Source: Firm-13 sp964617375 (GTDB lineage Bacteria; Bacillota; Clostridia; Saccharofermentanales; Saccharofermentanaceae). Taken from it: a stretch of DNA of 64,000 nucleotides. Both the position numbers and the translations under genes were made by a program. Positions 27,035 to 34,913 of this stretch are shown one piece after another; positions within the stretch are counted from its first letter, which is position 1, and every line of letters begins with the position of its first letter. The notes under the pieces are model-generated. The model saw only the letters and a program-made list of their open reading frames with translations, was not told the DNA's origin and did not search any database. Location: contig CAZTXQ010000006.1 in the NCBI GenBank assembly GCA_964617375.1, positions 22,346-86,345 on the forward strand, given 5' to 3'.

Positions 27035-29490
27035 CTCACGATACCTCCTTTTTTGGCAAGTTTCTTGGCACGGCTTGCATCTTTATCTCTCATGACATAG
27101 AAGAGGACCGCGCTGATCAAAGACGTGATTGCGAAAAGCAGAACGGATACGGCAGCGGCTACTCCGATGAAGTGATTGCTCTTGATACCGAAGGCTTGGT
27201 CCTGAATATACATCAGGATCGTCTCGGTCGACTTGAGCTTTGTGCCCAGGAACATGATCGTAGGTTCGCCGTTCTGCAGCAGTTTCGGAATATCATACAT
27301 CTGCAAGCCGCCGATCAGAGCTGTAATCAATGTATACAGCATAATGGGGCGGATAAGCGGGATAGTGATACGCCTGAAGATCTGGCCGTTGGACGCGCCG
27401 TCGATCTGAGCGGACTCAAACAGAGACGTACTGATGCTGCTGATACCGGCAATCAATATGATCATCGTATTTCCATACCACATCCAGAAGTTGATGAATG
27501 CAACGAGAGATCTGGCTGCCCACGGGGAAGCGAAGAAGTTGAATCCATCCTCATCACCGAATAGCTGGAGAACCAGCTGTGCCATAGATTTGGATGCCGG
27601 GTTCGTGCTGAACTGGAAGGAACGGTAGAAGAAAATAGCGACTGTGGCTGCTGTCATGATATTGGGAAGGTAGATCAAAGCCTTCATTGCGTTCAGGCCC
27701 TTCAAGTGAAGACGGCTGTCCGTCATCCAGGCAGCAAGAAGAAGCGCAAGAAGAATCTGAGGAGCGAAGTTCATAACCCACATGATAACCGTAGTCAGAA
27801 TATCTCCGAAAACTTTGGTAAAGCGCGTGTTGTCGGTGAAAATGGATTTGTAATTATCGAGTCCGATAAAGACAAAGGAAGACTTGGCATCGGCCTTCTG
27901 GAAGATACCGCTCGGGCTCTTAATCGAATCGTTAGAGGCCTTAATGGTGTTCTTGATCTTGGCAAGTGCGTTGTTCGCGTCGGCAATTGCTTTCTTTTCG
28001 CCGCCGGCAAGTGCAGAATCATAAGCGGCCTGCGCCTTAGGAAGCTCTGCCTGAGCCTTCTTGAGTGCGTCCTGAGCAGCCTTGACTACAGATTCTTTCT
28101 TTGCTGTATCAAGCTCTTCATAACGGGCGAGACTCAATTTGTCGCTGAGGCCTACTGCATCCTTATAGGAAAGATACAGAGCTGTATCCACGCTGCGGTC
28201 TGCGCTGAAGTTCATGAAAGAACTGATACCACCGGCAGATTTGACGGTGTCGACATTATCGAGAACGGCCTTGAAAGACTTGTCGTCCGTATAAATAAGC
28301 AGATTCCGGATGTGTGCCACAGCCTTGATTTCATTCGGGTCCGACTGATAATTCGTATCAATCAAAGTTCTCAGCTGAGCGACGAGGCTATTCGCGGTAT
28401 CTACCGTCAATGCTCCGTCCTTCTCAACAAGAGGTTCTCCCTGAATGATGCCGGCATCACTTAATACTTTCAGATCGGCATAAAGAGTTTCGCTGTGAAT
28501 ATCCGATTCGGCATTCGAATAGGATTCAAGCTTGGATACCGATGAAAGAGAATTGATTGTGGTAAGCCAATCATCCGTCGACAGGATCGTCTTCAGATCA
28601 GCGGTAAAATCGGTCTTAATCGCACCGAACTGCACCAGTCCTGCCGATGTCGTATAGAAATTATAATCATGTACGGAAGCCGAACCGCTCTGGAACGTCC
28701 CGTAATACTTGATCAGAAAATCAAATGCGTTGGCAGGGGCTTTGCCGCCATTTAATTTGGCTGCATAATAATCGACCGCCATAACGGCCGTTTTGTTCTC
28801 GTCGGTCACGTCGGCTGCTTTGAGAGCCGTCAGATCGTCGATAGCGGTTTGAATGGAAGGAAGGATAGCCTCCTCGGGTTTTACGTCCGTTGCGGTATCG
28901 GTTGTCGCGGCAGCTGCATCGGCAGCAGCCGTCTTAATCGTGTTAACCGCCCCAAGAACGGTAGGAAGCTGATCCATGATATTCTTATCAAGTGCGCTGA
29001 AATTCTTTCTGTATTCGGCAAGTTCCTTTAATGCATCGACCGTTAAATCCGAAGGATTCTTGGACGCCATATATGCATTAACGCTTGCTTTGGTAGAATC
29101 GGAAAGAGTTGTCAGGCCTGCAATTGCGTTCATGCCTTCTTCGTTAAAGGGATCATAATCCCTAACGATTGACTGTAATGAGAAATAGGACTTGATTCTT
29201 GAATATTCCTTTGCAGAAATACCAACCTGGTCCTGAATTTTCTTCGCGTAAATTGCATTGAGGTCCAGATACTGATCGTAATAAACGACGGTATTGCTGA
29301 ATCCATTGAATTCCGCAGTAATATCGCCAATATTGGTTGTGCTGTACCAGAAAGTACTAAACAGGGGGGTTAAAGAAAAAATCAGATATACGACAAAGAA
29401 CGGTATGATAAAGAAATAACCGAATCTTGCGTAGCTGATACTCTTTCTCCGGCCCGACGATTTCTTCGTTGTGCCACTCGCCATCTTCAT
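27031..29490 (-). CDS. sugar ABC transporter permease, MalF type, with a large extracellular insertion
   Basis: 819 residues against about 300 for the family. After a basic start and the first helix (about 23-46, FFIIPFFVVYLIFSLTPLF), a region of about 490 residues is inserted where the family has a short loop; the standard sequence resumes at VFIGLDNYKSIFTDNTRF, about residue 543, and is followed by the remaining helices and an EAA loop (ESAQIDGASNGQIFRRITIPLI). The insert is Ala/Asp/Thr-rich and includes a likely coiled coil near its end. It is one open frame with normal codon use, so not an assembly artefact. Its ribosome site is GGAGCGTGA. Confidence 0.88.
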   Translation of the reverse strand: MKMASGTTKKSSGRRKSISYARFGYFFIIPFFVVYLIFSLTPLFSTFWYSTTNIGDITAEFNGFSNTVVYYDQYLDLNAIYAKKIQDQVGISAKEYSRIKSYFSLQSIVRDYDPFNEEGMNAIAGLTTLSDSTKASVNAYMASKNPSDLTVDALKELAEYRKNFSALDKNIMDQLPTVLGAVNTIKTAAADAAAATTDTATDVKPEEAILPSIQTAIDDLTALKAADVTDENKTAVMAVDYYAAKLNGGKAPANAFDFLIKYYGTFQSGSASVHDYNFYTTSAGLVQFGAIKTDFTADLKTILSTDDWLTTINSLSSVSKLESYSNAESDIHSETLYADLKVLSDAGIIQGEPLVEKDGALTVDTANSLVAQLRTLIDTNYQSDPNEIKAVAHIRNLLIYTDDKSFKAVLDNVDTVKSAGGISSFMNFSADRSVDTALYLSYKDAVGLSDKLSLARYEELDTAKKESVVKAAQDALKKAQAELPKAQAAYDSALAGGEKKAIADANNALAKIKNTIKASNDSIKSPSGIFQKADAKSSFVFIGLDNYKSIFTDNTRFTKVFGDILTTVIMWVMNFAPQILLALLLAAWMTDSRLHLKGLNAMKALIYLPNIMTAATVAIFFYRSFQFSTNPASKSMAQLVLQLFGDEDGFNFFASPWAARSLVAFINFWMWYGNTMIILIAGISSISTSLFESAQIDGASNGQIFRRITIPLIRPIMLYTLITALIGGLQMYDIPKLLQNGEPTIMFLGTKLKSTETILMYIQDQAFGIKSNHFIGVAAAVSVLLFAITSLISAVLFYVMRDKDASRAKKLAKKGGIVR

Positions 29491-29543
29491 TCACGCTCCA
29501 TTTACTTAAGGTTTGCCGTGGTTACTTATGTCTCCAACAGAAA

Positions 29544-29573
29544 TGCGGGGCAGGGTATTCGCCCTGCCCCGCA
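29544..29573 (-). repeat. perfect 12-bp hairpin between the binding-protein and permease genes
   Basis: Arms TGCGGGGCAGGG (29544-29555) and CCCTGCCCCGCA (29562-29573) with a 6-base loop. On the minus strand it follows the binding-protein stop and precedes malF, with only TTT after it. Such a hairpin commonly protects the upstream message or ends part of the transcripts, giving more binding protein than permease. Confidence 0.75.
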
Positions 29574-29624
29574 CATCAAAGCTGATATTGGTTGTTTCTA
29601 AGCATTCAGAATCTGAAGTTAGAA

Positions 29625-31076
29625 TTAGGCTCCGATACCGGCGTCGTTGCAGTCTGCGATGAATGCTGCTTCAGCATCAGCAACAGTTGCAATTTCTCCA
29701 TTGGTATAAGCGGCAACCGTAGAAGCAAAGATTGTGTTGATGGCCTGATCGTCGCCTGTGATGCAGGATACGTCGATCGTCTTGGCAGCTGCAAGGAGGT
29801 CAGCAAAAGGATTCTGGCCGCCAAGGTAAGCAACTGTGAAGCTCGGGTCTTCGCCGATCTTGGTCATAACAGATACGTTGTTAACGAATTCGCCGGCCTG
29901 GGCAAGCTTGTCCATGGAAGCGGCATCGATCGTGAAGTAACGCATAATGTCAGCAGATGTAGCCTTGTTGTTGTCATACTTGGAAGCTGTGATCCATGTG
30001 CCGCCCCAGAAGAACGATACAGGAGCGTTGCAGTAACCCCAGTCGCCTGTTGTCGGGTTAGCATCGGCCTTAATGGTTGTTCCGTCTTCTTCATAGCCGA
30101 AGCCCATGCAGAAGTTCATCAGCCACATCGGTCCCCAGTAAGAAAGAACGGTCTGATTGGACATGTTAGCTGTCCAGTCTGTGTTCCACTGAGCGGTCTC
30201 GAATGTGAGGCCTTCGTCCTTGAGCTGCTTTGCATAGTCAAAGTACTTCTCGATCTGAGGATCGATGGTGATAGCACCATCAACAAGCCATCCCTGAGAA
30301 CGGGAGTTCTGGAAAGAACGCCACAGATCATCATAACCGGAGATAGCCTTAACTTTGCCGGCAGAATCTGTGTTCAGCTTCTGAGCCATAGCCATGAAAG
30401 CGTCCCATGAAGCAAAGCTCTGTCCTACTGTCGCAGGATCGTCTGTTCCAAGATAGGTCTTGGCAAGAGTACGGTTGTAGAAAACGCCAGCCGGGCATGC
30501 CTGCCAGGAAAGAGCCTTAACGGCGCCGTCGGCACTGAGCATGAACTCGTATGTGTAACCATACTGGTCAGCAAGTTCGGAGTTGGAAATACCCAGTTCG
30601 TTGATGTTCAGAGAATTGTCGGAATCAACGTACTTCTTCGCATAATCTGCCTCGACGAGGTAGATATCCGGAGCGCCGTCGCCAGAAGCCAGAACGCCGT
30701 CGAGCTTGGTCTGGTATGTGGTGTTCTCTGTTACCTGATAATCATAGGTAAAACCTGCGTTATCGGCTGCATAGTACTTGTCCAGGAGTCCCTTGAATTC
30801 TTCGTTCCAGGCATAGATAACGATCGGGGTGGTGTCCTCGTCCGTTACATCTGTTGCCGGAGCAATGATGTCTTCAGGAGTTACGCCTTTTTCGGTCTGT
30901 GCAGCTGTGGTGTCTGCTGCTGCCGTTGTCACTGCTGCTGTTGTGTCAGCGGGTGCGGCGGTGGTTGCTCCAGGAGCTGTCGTTGATGTTGTTGTTTCTT
31001 TCTTGCCGCAAGCAGCAGAAACTCCAACAACCATAACGAGAGCGAGAAGCATTGCAACGATCTTCTTCATCTTCAT
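29625..31076 (-). CDS. sugar ABC transporter substrate-binding lipoprotein
   Basis: 483 residues. A signal peptide with lipobox (MVVGVSAACGKKE) is followed by a Thr/Ala-rich linker of about 45 residues (TTTSTTAPGATTAAPADTT and similar), then an extracellular solute-binding family 1 fold starting TPIVIYAWNEEFKGLLDKYY. Aromatic residues of the type that stack on sugars are frequent (for example YWGPMWLMNF, FFWGGTW). The ribosome site AGGAGG is 11 bases before the ATG; a second ATG six bases on would be even further. First gene of the importer operon; the likely ligand is cellobiose or a cello-oligosaccharide, inferred from cbpA. Confidence 0.9.
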   Translation of the reverse strand: MKMKKIVAMLLALVMVVGVSAACGKKETTTSTTAPGATTAAPADTTAAVTTAAADTTAAQTEKGVTPEDIIAPATDVTDEDTTPIVIYAWNEEFKGLLDKYYAADNAGFTYDYQVTENTTYQTKLDGVLASGDGAPDIYLVEADYAKKYVDSDNSLNINELGISNSELADQYGYTYEFMLSADGAVKALSWQACPAGVFYNRTLAKTYLGTDDPATVGQSFASWDAFMAMAQKLNTDSAGKVKAISGYDDLWRSFQNSRSQGWLVDGAITIDPQIEKYFDYAKQLKDEGLTFETAQWNTDWTANMSNQTVLSYWGPMWLMNFCMGFGYEEDGTTIKADANPTTGDWGYCNAPVSFFWGGTWITASKYDNNKATSADIMRYFTIDAASMDKLAQAGEFVNNVSVMTKIGEDPSFTVAYLGGQNPFADLLAAAKTIDVSCITGDDQAINTIFASTVAAYTNGEIATVADAEAAFIADCNDAGIGA

Positions 31077-31419
31077 GTGTTTTTTTGCCTCCTCTTAAAC
31101 TTAAGGTTAATGTATGTCCATTTATTAGGACCAAAATCAATTCAGGGAATTACACACCGCATGCTTCTGCGATCTGCCGCCCGCCTGTCCGGTATCTACC
31201 AAACTGGCTTCCCTGCGGGTATGACATATTCTTTATACATTTTCGGAGAAAAAGGTAAAACGCGAAACGATCTATCCTTTTTGTAAAAACCATCCATACG
31301 GGTCCCCTGCCGAGAATGGCGACGCACGAAAAACGCGCGTTCTTTGTGTTATTTTTCCCCGATTCATAATTCACATCAATCCAGCTGATTCATCAGCGGA
31401 TTTCATTTCTTATGGCTGA

Positions 31420-31448
31420 AGTCTACTACAATTCGACGGAAGAAGCAA
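31420..31448 (-). promoter_or_regulatory. possible promoter of the sugar importer operon
   Basis: Minus-strand TTGCTT (31443-31448), 17-base spacer, TAGACT (31420-31425). Transcripts would have a leader of about 340 bases before the binding-protein start; no known riboswitch fold was recognised in it. Confidence 0.4.
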
Positions 31449-31466
31449 TACTAATGGGGGGAGTTT

Positions 31467-31514
31467 TTATGCACTTCACGAATAACGACAACTTTCTTTA
31501 TATAAAGTGCATAA
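31467..31514. repeat. inverted repeat TTATGCACTT upstream of the importer operon
   Basis: Ten-base arms TTATGCACTT (31467-31476) and AAGTGCATAA (31505-31514), 28 bases apart. It lies just upstream of the proposed promoter and could be a looped operator. A 25-codon reading frame with a GGGGGAG site runs through it on the plus strand (31470-31547), but nothing supports it being a gene. Confidence 0.4.
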
Positions 31515-31563
31515 ATTTGATATCTTTTTCAATATGTGTAATTTGAACAATCCAACACGTATA

Positions 31564-31573
31564 GAAACGTTTC
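31564..31573. promoter_or_regulatory. LacI-family-type operator, copy 1 upstream of the importer
   Basis: Perfect palindrome GAAACGTTTC in the context ATAGAAACGTTTCGCGCTTG. Shares GCGAAACGTTT with the site upstream of cbpA. Confidence 0.55.
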
Positions 31574-31632
31574 GCGCTTGTCGTTTTGTCGCATTCCCCC
31601 AAATCGCTTACAGCCACAATACTTTTAGTGTT

Positions 31633-31640
31633 AAACGTTT
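31633..31640. promoter_or_regulatory. LacI-family-type operator, copy 2 upstream of the importer
   Basis: Palindrome AAACGTTT in the context TTAAACGTTTCGCGCTGA, 69 bases from copy 1. Between here and the tRNA promoter (31641-31976) the DNA is AT-rich and I see no gene in it. Confidence 0.55.
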
Positions 31641-31976
31641 CGCGCTGATTCGGTCAGTCCATATCTGTCATTGGTTGTGCTCTTGGGGTGCAGTGAGACA
31701 AAATATTGATATATTTATTTCTAAAAAATGCAGACATCTTTCGTTTTTGCCGCAATTTTCCTGAAATGTCAAAAAATATTTTTTTCTTTTTTGTGTGTAT
31801 TTTGACAAATTTTACATCAGAATCTCCAAAAAATGCGTTGCATTCAAAGAACGGTTCGCTTCTCGCAGCGACAAACGGAGGAATTCCAGCCCGCTGCCCC
31901 GGCAAGTCCGTATCCTTCGATCTGTGCCGCTTCGACATATTTGTCGATTTTACCGTGCGGTGATTGAAGAAAGGCA

Positions 31977-32006
31977 TTGACAAAGCCACCCCGGCTGTAA
32001 TACAAT
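31977..32006 (+). promoter_or_regulatory. promoter of the tRNA-Ala gene
   Basis: TTGACA (31977-31982), 18-base spacer, TACAAT (32001-32006). It ends 14 bases before the tRNA, a close match to a housekeeping sigma promoter. Confidence 0.75.
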
Positions 32007-32020
32007 TCGCTTGTTGTTTT

Positions 32021-32096
32021 GGGGCATTAGCTCAGCTGGGAGAGCGCTTGACTGGCAGTCAAGAGGTCAGGGGTTCGAGCCCCCTACGCTCCACCA
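32021..32096 (+). tRNA. tRNA-Ala (anticodon GGC)
   Basis: A 76-nt cloverleaf with encoded CCA end. The anticodon stem is CTTGA/TCAAG around loop CTGGCAG, giving anticodon GGC (reads GCC and GCU). The acceptor stem contains the G3:U70 pair that marks alanine tRNAs; it also has one A-C mismatch at pair 6-67. D-loop AGCTCAGCTGGGAGAGC and T-loop GGGTTCGAGCCCC are standard. Confidence 0.95.
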
Positions 32097-32104
32097 AGAC
32101 AAAA

Positions 32105-32136
32105 AGAGGTCACCGTAAAAGGCGACCTCTTTTTTT
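32105..32136 (+). terminator. terminator after tRNA-Ala
   Basis: Stem AGAGGTCACC (32105-32114) with GGCGACCTCT (32121-32130), one mismatch, followed by a run of Ts. Confidence 0.9.
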
Positions 32137-32201
32137 GTCCGTTAATATCCGCTAATACCCGGCAATACCTGCAGGATTATTCTACGTTTACGGTTTTATA
32201 T

Positions 32202-33188
32202 TTAGTATTTAATGAACCTGTCTCCCGCAACACCACAGATACTGCACTTATCAGGCCGGTACTTCTCGATGTTTCCGCATACAGGACAGAGATAATAGAA
32301 AACTTCTTCTGTCCGGTCTATATTCTCCAAGGCCTCCTGATAAAGCTTTGCATGAACCTCCTCAGCCTTCATTGCATAGGTGAAAGACATAAGAGCAGCC
32401 TTATGTCCCTCCGTCTCCGCAGTTTTTACAAAGCCAGGGTACATCTCTTTATACTCATGCGTCTCTCCGGCAACGGCATCCTTTAAATTCTCAGATGTTG
32501 TTCCTGTTTTCCCAGCTGCTTCAAAATGCTTGAGTGCATGCAGTGTTTCTGCATCAGACGCGGCTTTAAACAGCTTAGCTGCATTAAGGTTCCCGTCTTT
32601 TTCGGCTTTTTTAGAATATGCAAGATACTTTCTATTAGCCTGCGATTCTCCTGCAAAGGCCTCCATCAAATTATCAATCGTTTTGTTATCACGCATTTCC
32701 TTGTCCTCCGCTATGTTTTGAAAAGAAGTGAGCAATTTTTGAACCGTCTCTTTCGGGAACCCCTCATGTTCCTCTTTTTGAAGAAGAGAACGCAGAAATT
32801 CCATAGCGTTCCCGCTCTGCGGAAGCATGTATCCCGCTTCCCGTATAAGATCTTCCGCCATAATATGATTGGATCTTTCTATGGCTGCGGCCAGTTTTCC
32901 GGGAAGGCCCGAGGCAACGTTCTCCTGTTCTGATTTATTTCGCACAAGCAGTCTCATAGCCTGAACCACCGGATCGGCTTTATCCTGCTGATGCGGGTAT
33001 TCCCTGGGCACCATAGATATGGCTCCGGAAGGACAGGCTTGCGCACAATCTCCGCACCCGATACATTTTGATACATCGATAATACTGTTCTCGGTATCCG
33101 TCGCACCGGTAGGGCAGACATAGAGGCACAGGCAATCTTTGGAACACAGGCGAATATTCCGTACCGCGTATTTTGAGGACATACTCAC
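32202..33188 (-). CDS. ferredoxin-rubrerythrin fusion protein
   Basis: 328 residues. Residues 15-52 carry two ferredoxin cysteine clusters: CSKDCLCLYVCP (irregular spacing) and CIGCGDCAQACP. A linker of about 100 residues follows. From about 165 to 290 is a rubrerythrin four-helix di-iron domain (NLMEAFAGESQANRKYLAYS, ETLHALKHF, AGETHEYKEMYPGF, AEEVHAKLYQ supply Glu and His ligands), and the end is a short rubredoxin (CPVCGNIEKYRPDKCSIC). Rubrerythrin reduces hydrogen peroxide in anaerobes; the ferredoxin part may be a built-in electron donor. Its ATG overlaps the rubredoxin stop upstream (ATGA). Confidence 0.87.
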   Translation of the reverse strand: MSMSSKYAVRNIRLCSKDCLCLYVCPTGATDTENSIIDVSKCIGCGDCAQACPSGAISMVPREYPHQQDKADPVVQAMRLLVRNKSEQENVASGLPGKLAAAIERSNHIMAEDLIREAGYMLPQSGNAMEFLRSLLQKEEHEGFPKETVQKLLTSFQNIAEDKEMRDNKTIDNLMEAFAGESQANRKYLAYSKKAEKDGNLNAAKLFKAASDAETLHALKHFEAAGKTGTTSENLKDAVAGETHEYKEMYPGFVKTAETEGHKAALMSFTYAMKAEEVHAKLYQEALENIDRTEEVFYYLCPVCGNIEKYRPDKCSICGVAGDRFIKY

Positions 33189-33856
33189 ACTCTCCCTTCA
33201 ATTCTTTCAAACTTCCAGTTCGGCACTTTGCAGACAGGACACACTTGAGGAAGAGTATCTCCAACAAAAACAAAGCCGCAGATCGTACAAACGTAGACAC
33301 CGGTCTTCTCAAGCATAGCATCTCCCTCTTTACCGTACCGGATAAGAAGAGACTTTAAAATCCGCGTTACCTTTTCGCTCCATACCAAGGCACGGAGCGC
33401 GCCCCGATCTTCAAAACCGGACGATACAGCATTGGCATTCGGAAAGCCTTCAGTAAGGTCCTTTTCGATGAGCAGTAGAAGTTGTTCTGACGACGGAGAC
33501 TCCGGCGGTGTGACAGAAGTCTTGAAAAAAAACGCCAAATCCCGAAAAAGTGCCGCTTCTTGCTCTTTGTACTGTTTTTCGCACCCGCGCGATAGATTCG
33601 TACAAAGTGCGCTGATCTCAAGCGCGGTCATCTCTTTCATATCTCCGGAAGAAGGTTTAGTCGGAACGATCGTTTTCACAGTGGAAGAGGGAGATTCATC
33701 CTGCATTGCGAATTCCGCTTTTGCAGCGCCGCAGATTGGGCAGATCCAGTCTTCCGGCAGATCTTCCCACTTTGTTCCGGGTGCAATGCCTTTCTCCGGA
33801 ATACCGGCGGCTTCATCGTACACATAACCGCAGATTGAACATACGTATTTTGCCAT
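33185..33856 (-). CDS. protein with rubredoxin domains at both ends
   Basis: 223 residues. The N-terminus is a complete rubredoxin (VCSICGYVYDEAAG, DLPEDWICPICGA; Cys 6, 9, 39, 42). About 120 residues of helical, unassigned sequence follow (LFRDLAFFFKTS, EQLLLLIEKDL), and the last 35 residues are a compact rubredoxin of the rubrerythrin type (VCTICGFVFVGDTLPQVCPVCKVP). The middle resembles part of a rubrerythrin-associated helical domain but I cannot assign it. GGAGG precedes the ATG, and the stop overlaps the ferredoxin-rubrerythrin start by four bases, so the two proteins are made together. Confidence 0.85.
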   Translation of the reverse strand: MAKYVCSICGYVYDEAAGIPEKGIAPGTKWEDLPEDWICPICGAAKAEFAMQDESPSSTVKTIVPTKPSSGDMKEMTALEISALCTNLSRGCEKQYKEQEAALFRDLAFFFKTSVTPPESPSSEQLLLLIEKDLTEGFPNANAVSSGFEDRGALRALVWSEKVTRILKSLLIRYGKEGDAMLEKTGVYVCTICGFVFVGDTLPQVCPVCKVPNWKFERIEGRV

Positions 33857-33971
33857 TAGCTTTCCTCCTTCATGTTTCCAGCTTAATCGTAGTCAGGCTC
33901 AAAAAACAGGTCAAGCTACGTTGTCGGAATGCACCTCCTTTTTCGTTCATTTAATGTGCAATAACAGCAAC

Positions 33972-34000
33972 ATCATAGTCTATATTATCCGATTCTTCAA
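33972..34000 (-). promoter_or_regulatory. possible promoter of the rubredoxin-rubrerythrin pair
   Basis: Minus-strand TTGAAG (33995-34000), 17-base spacer, TATGAT (33972-33977), within the 163-base gap before the double rubredoxin gene. It would let these two genes be expressed apart from the genes upstream. Confidence 0.5.
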
Positions 34001-34019
34001 TCAAAAGCACATCGCTTCC

Positions 34020-34496
34020 TTACTCACACGGTTCCGTTATTTCAACTTCATTTTCGCGCATATATTCCTCTATGATTCGGGCGGCATGTTCAACTAATTC
34101 GGCGCACGGACGCTTCTTGTAGTATTCGGCAGTCCGCTCCTGCGGCACCAGATTCTCACCTTCCGGTTTGATCCCAAGCAGTTCCCTGCATACGATGGAA
34201 TGATTCTCTTCCCTGAACTTTCCGGCAAGATTTTGAATTCTCGTGTAATGTCCCAACTTGCCGGGGCGGTCACCGGGTTTGTCATACCCATACTTGATCC
34301 CAGCCACCATAAACATTCCCGAGACAGCACCGCAGACCTCCCTGAGACTTCCCATGCCGCCTCCGAAAGAAGATGATAATTTCATTGCTGTTTCAAAATC
34401 AATACCGAGTTCCTCCGCAAAAGCTGCGAGGACCGCCTGAGAGCAGTTGTATCCTTGTTTAAAAAGAGATTTTGCCGTTTCTCCATGATCAATCAA
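34020..34496 (-). CDS. C_GCAxxG_C_C family protein
   Basis: 158 residues. The family is named for its conserved cysteines and is thought to bind a redox metal site; members are found with oxidoreductases in anaerobes but no activity is established. Conserved points are GYNCSQAVLAAFAEELG, GGGMGSLREVCGAVSGMFMVAG, IVCRELLG and RPCAELVEHAARII. It starts at a TTG (34496), with GGGAGG 7 bases upstream. The start codon overlaps the stop of a 22-codon reading frame by three bases. Confidence 0.82.
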   Translation of the reverse strand: MIDHGETAKSLFKQGYNCSQAVLAAFAEELGIDFETAMKLSSSFGGGMGSLREVCGAVSGMFMVAGIKYGYDKPGDRPGKLGHYTRIQNLAGKFREENHSIVCRELLGIKPEGENLVPQERTAEYYKKRPCAELVEHAARIIEEYMRENEVEITEPCE

Positions 34497-34561
34497 TGGT
34501 AATCCTCCCTGTTAAATGAACTGAATCTTATTGAAATCGATTCTGCTTTCATCTTCTCCAT
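34493..34561 (-). CDS. possible 22-residue peptide before the C_GCAxxG_C_C gene
   Basis: ATG at 34561 with AGGAGG 8 bases upstream; translation MEKMKAESISIRFSSFNRED plus two residues. Its TGA overlaps the TTG start of the next gene, an arrangement that would favour translational coupling at a weak start codon. It has no relatives I recognise and may be a remnant of the lost NifU C-terminus region or chance. Confidence 0.3.
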   Translation of the reverse strand: MEKMKAESISIRFSSFNREDYH

Positions 34562-34573
34562 TACATATTCCTC

Positions 34574-34807
34574 CTATTTTGCATACACTTCCGTCATACT
34601 GCTGGACGCAATAGCGGCGGTACACCCAAACACCAGAAAACTAATGTCTTCGATCACATCCTTCTCAACCCTGATCGAAATTACCAGGAAGTCACCGCAG
34701 CGCGGATCGCCGCAGGTTCCGATGGCGTCCGGATTTGCAATATCACCTGTGTTCCTTGGATTCATGAAATGATCCATAACAATCTCGGAAAACGGTCCAT
34801 AACTCAT
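34574..34807 (-). CDS. shortened NifU/IscU-like iron-sulfur scaffold protein
   Basis: 77 residues from the ATG at 34807 (GGAG about 9 bases upstream; a TTG at 34822 is also in frame). It opens MSYGPFSEIVMDHFMNPRN, then GTCGDPRCGDFL and FGCTAAIASSSM, which are the first two cysteine sites of the NifU/IscU scaffold. It then stops at TEVYAK, where the family goes on for 40-60 residues including the third cluster Cys. So it is either a truncated, possibly non-functional scaffold or a specialised short form. It lies between the Mrp-NifX gene and the C_GCAxxG_C_C gene. Confidence 0.7.
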   Translation of the reverse strand: MSYGPFSEIVMDHFMNPRNTGDIANPDAIGTCGDPRCGDFLVISIRVEKDVIEDISFLVFGCTAAIASSSMTEVYAK

Positions 34808-34833
34808 CTGCTTTTTCTCCAATTAATTTAGCA

Positions 34834-34867
34834 CAAGGATCCGGGGGTACATCCTCCCGGATCCTTG
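34834..34867 (-). terminator. strong hairpin after the Mrp-NifX gene
   Basis: Perfect 12-bp arms CAAGGATCCGGG (34834-34845) and CCCGGATCCTTG (34856-34867). No T run follows on the minus strand, so it may only partly stop transcription into the NifU-like gene. Confidence 0.55.
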
Positions 34868-34913
34868 TTGTTGCGCATCGAGCGCGGCGATAAGGCACGC
34901 TCGTTTGGGGACT

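Noticed and set aside
31706..31963. 85-codon frame in the AT-rich gap before the tRNA
   Set aside because: It is Phe-rich because of poly-T DNA, has no ribosome site and no recognisable motif.
33857..33971. 26-codon frame MNEKGGAFRQRSLTCF... before the double rubredoxin
   Set aside because: No ribosome site before its ATG; the GGAGG inside it has no convincing start codon after it.
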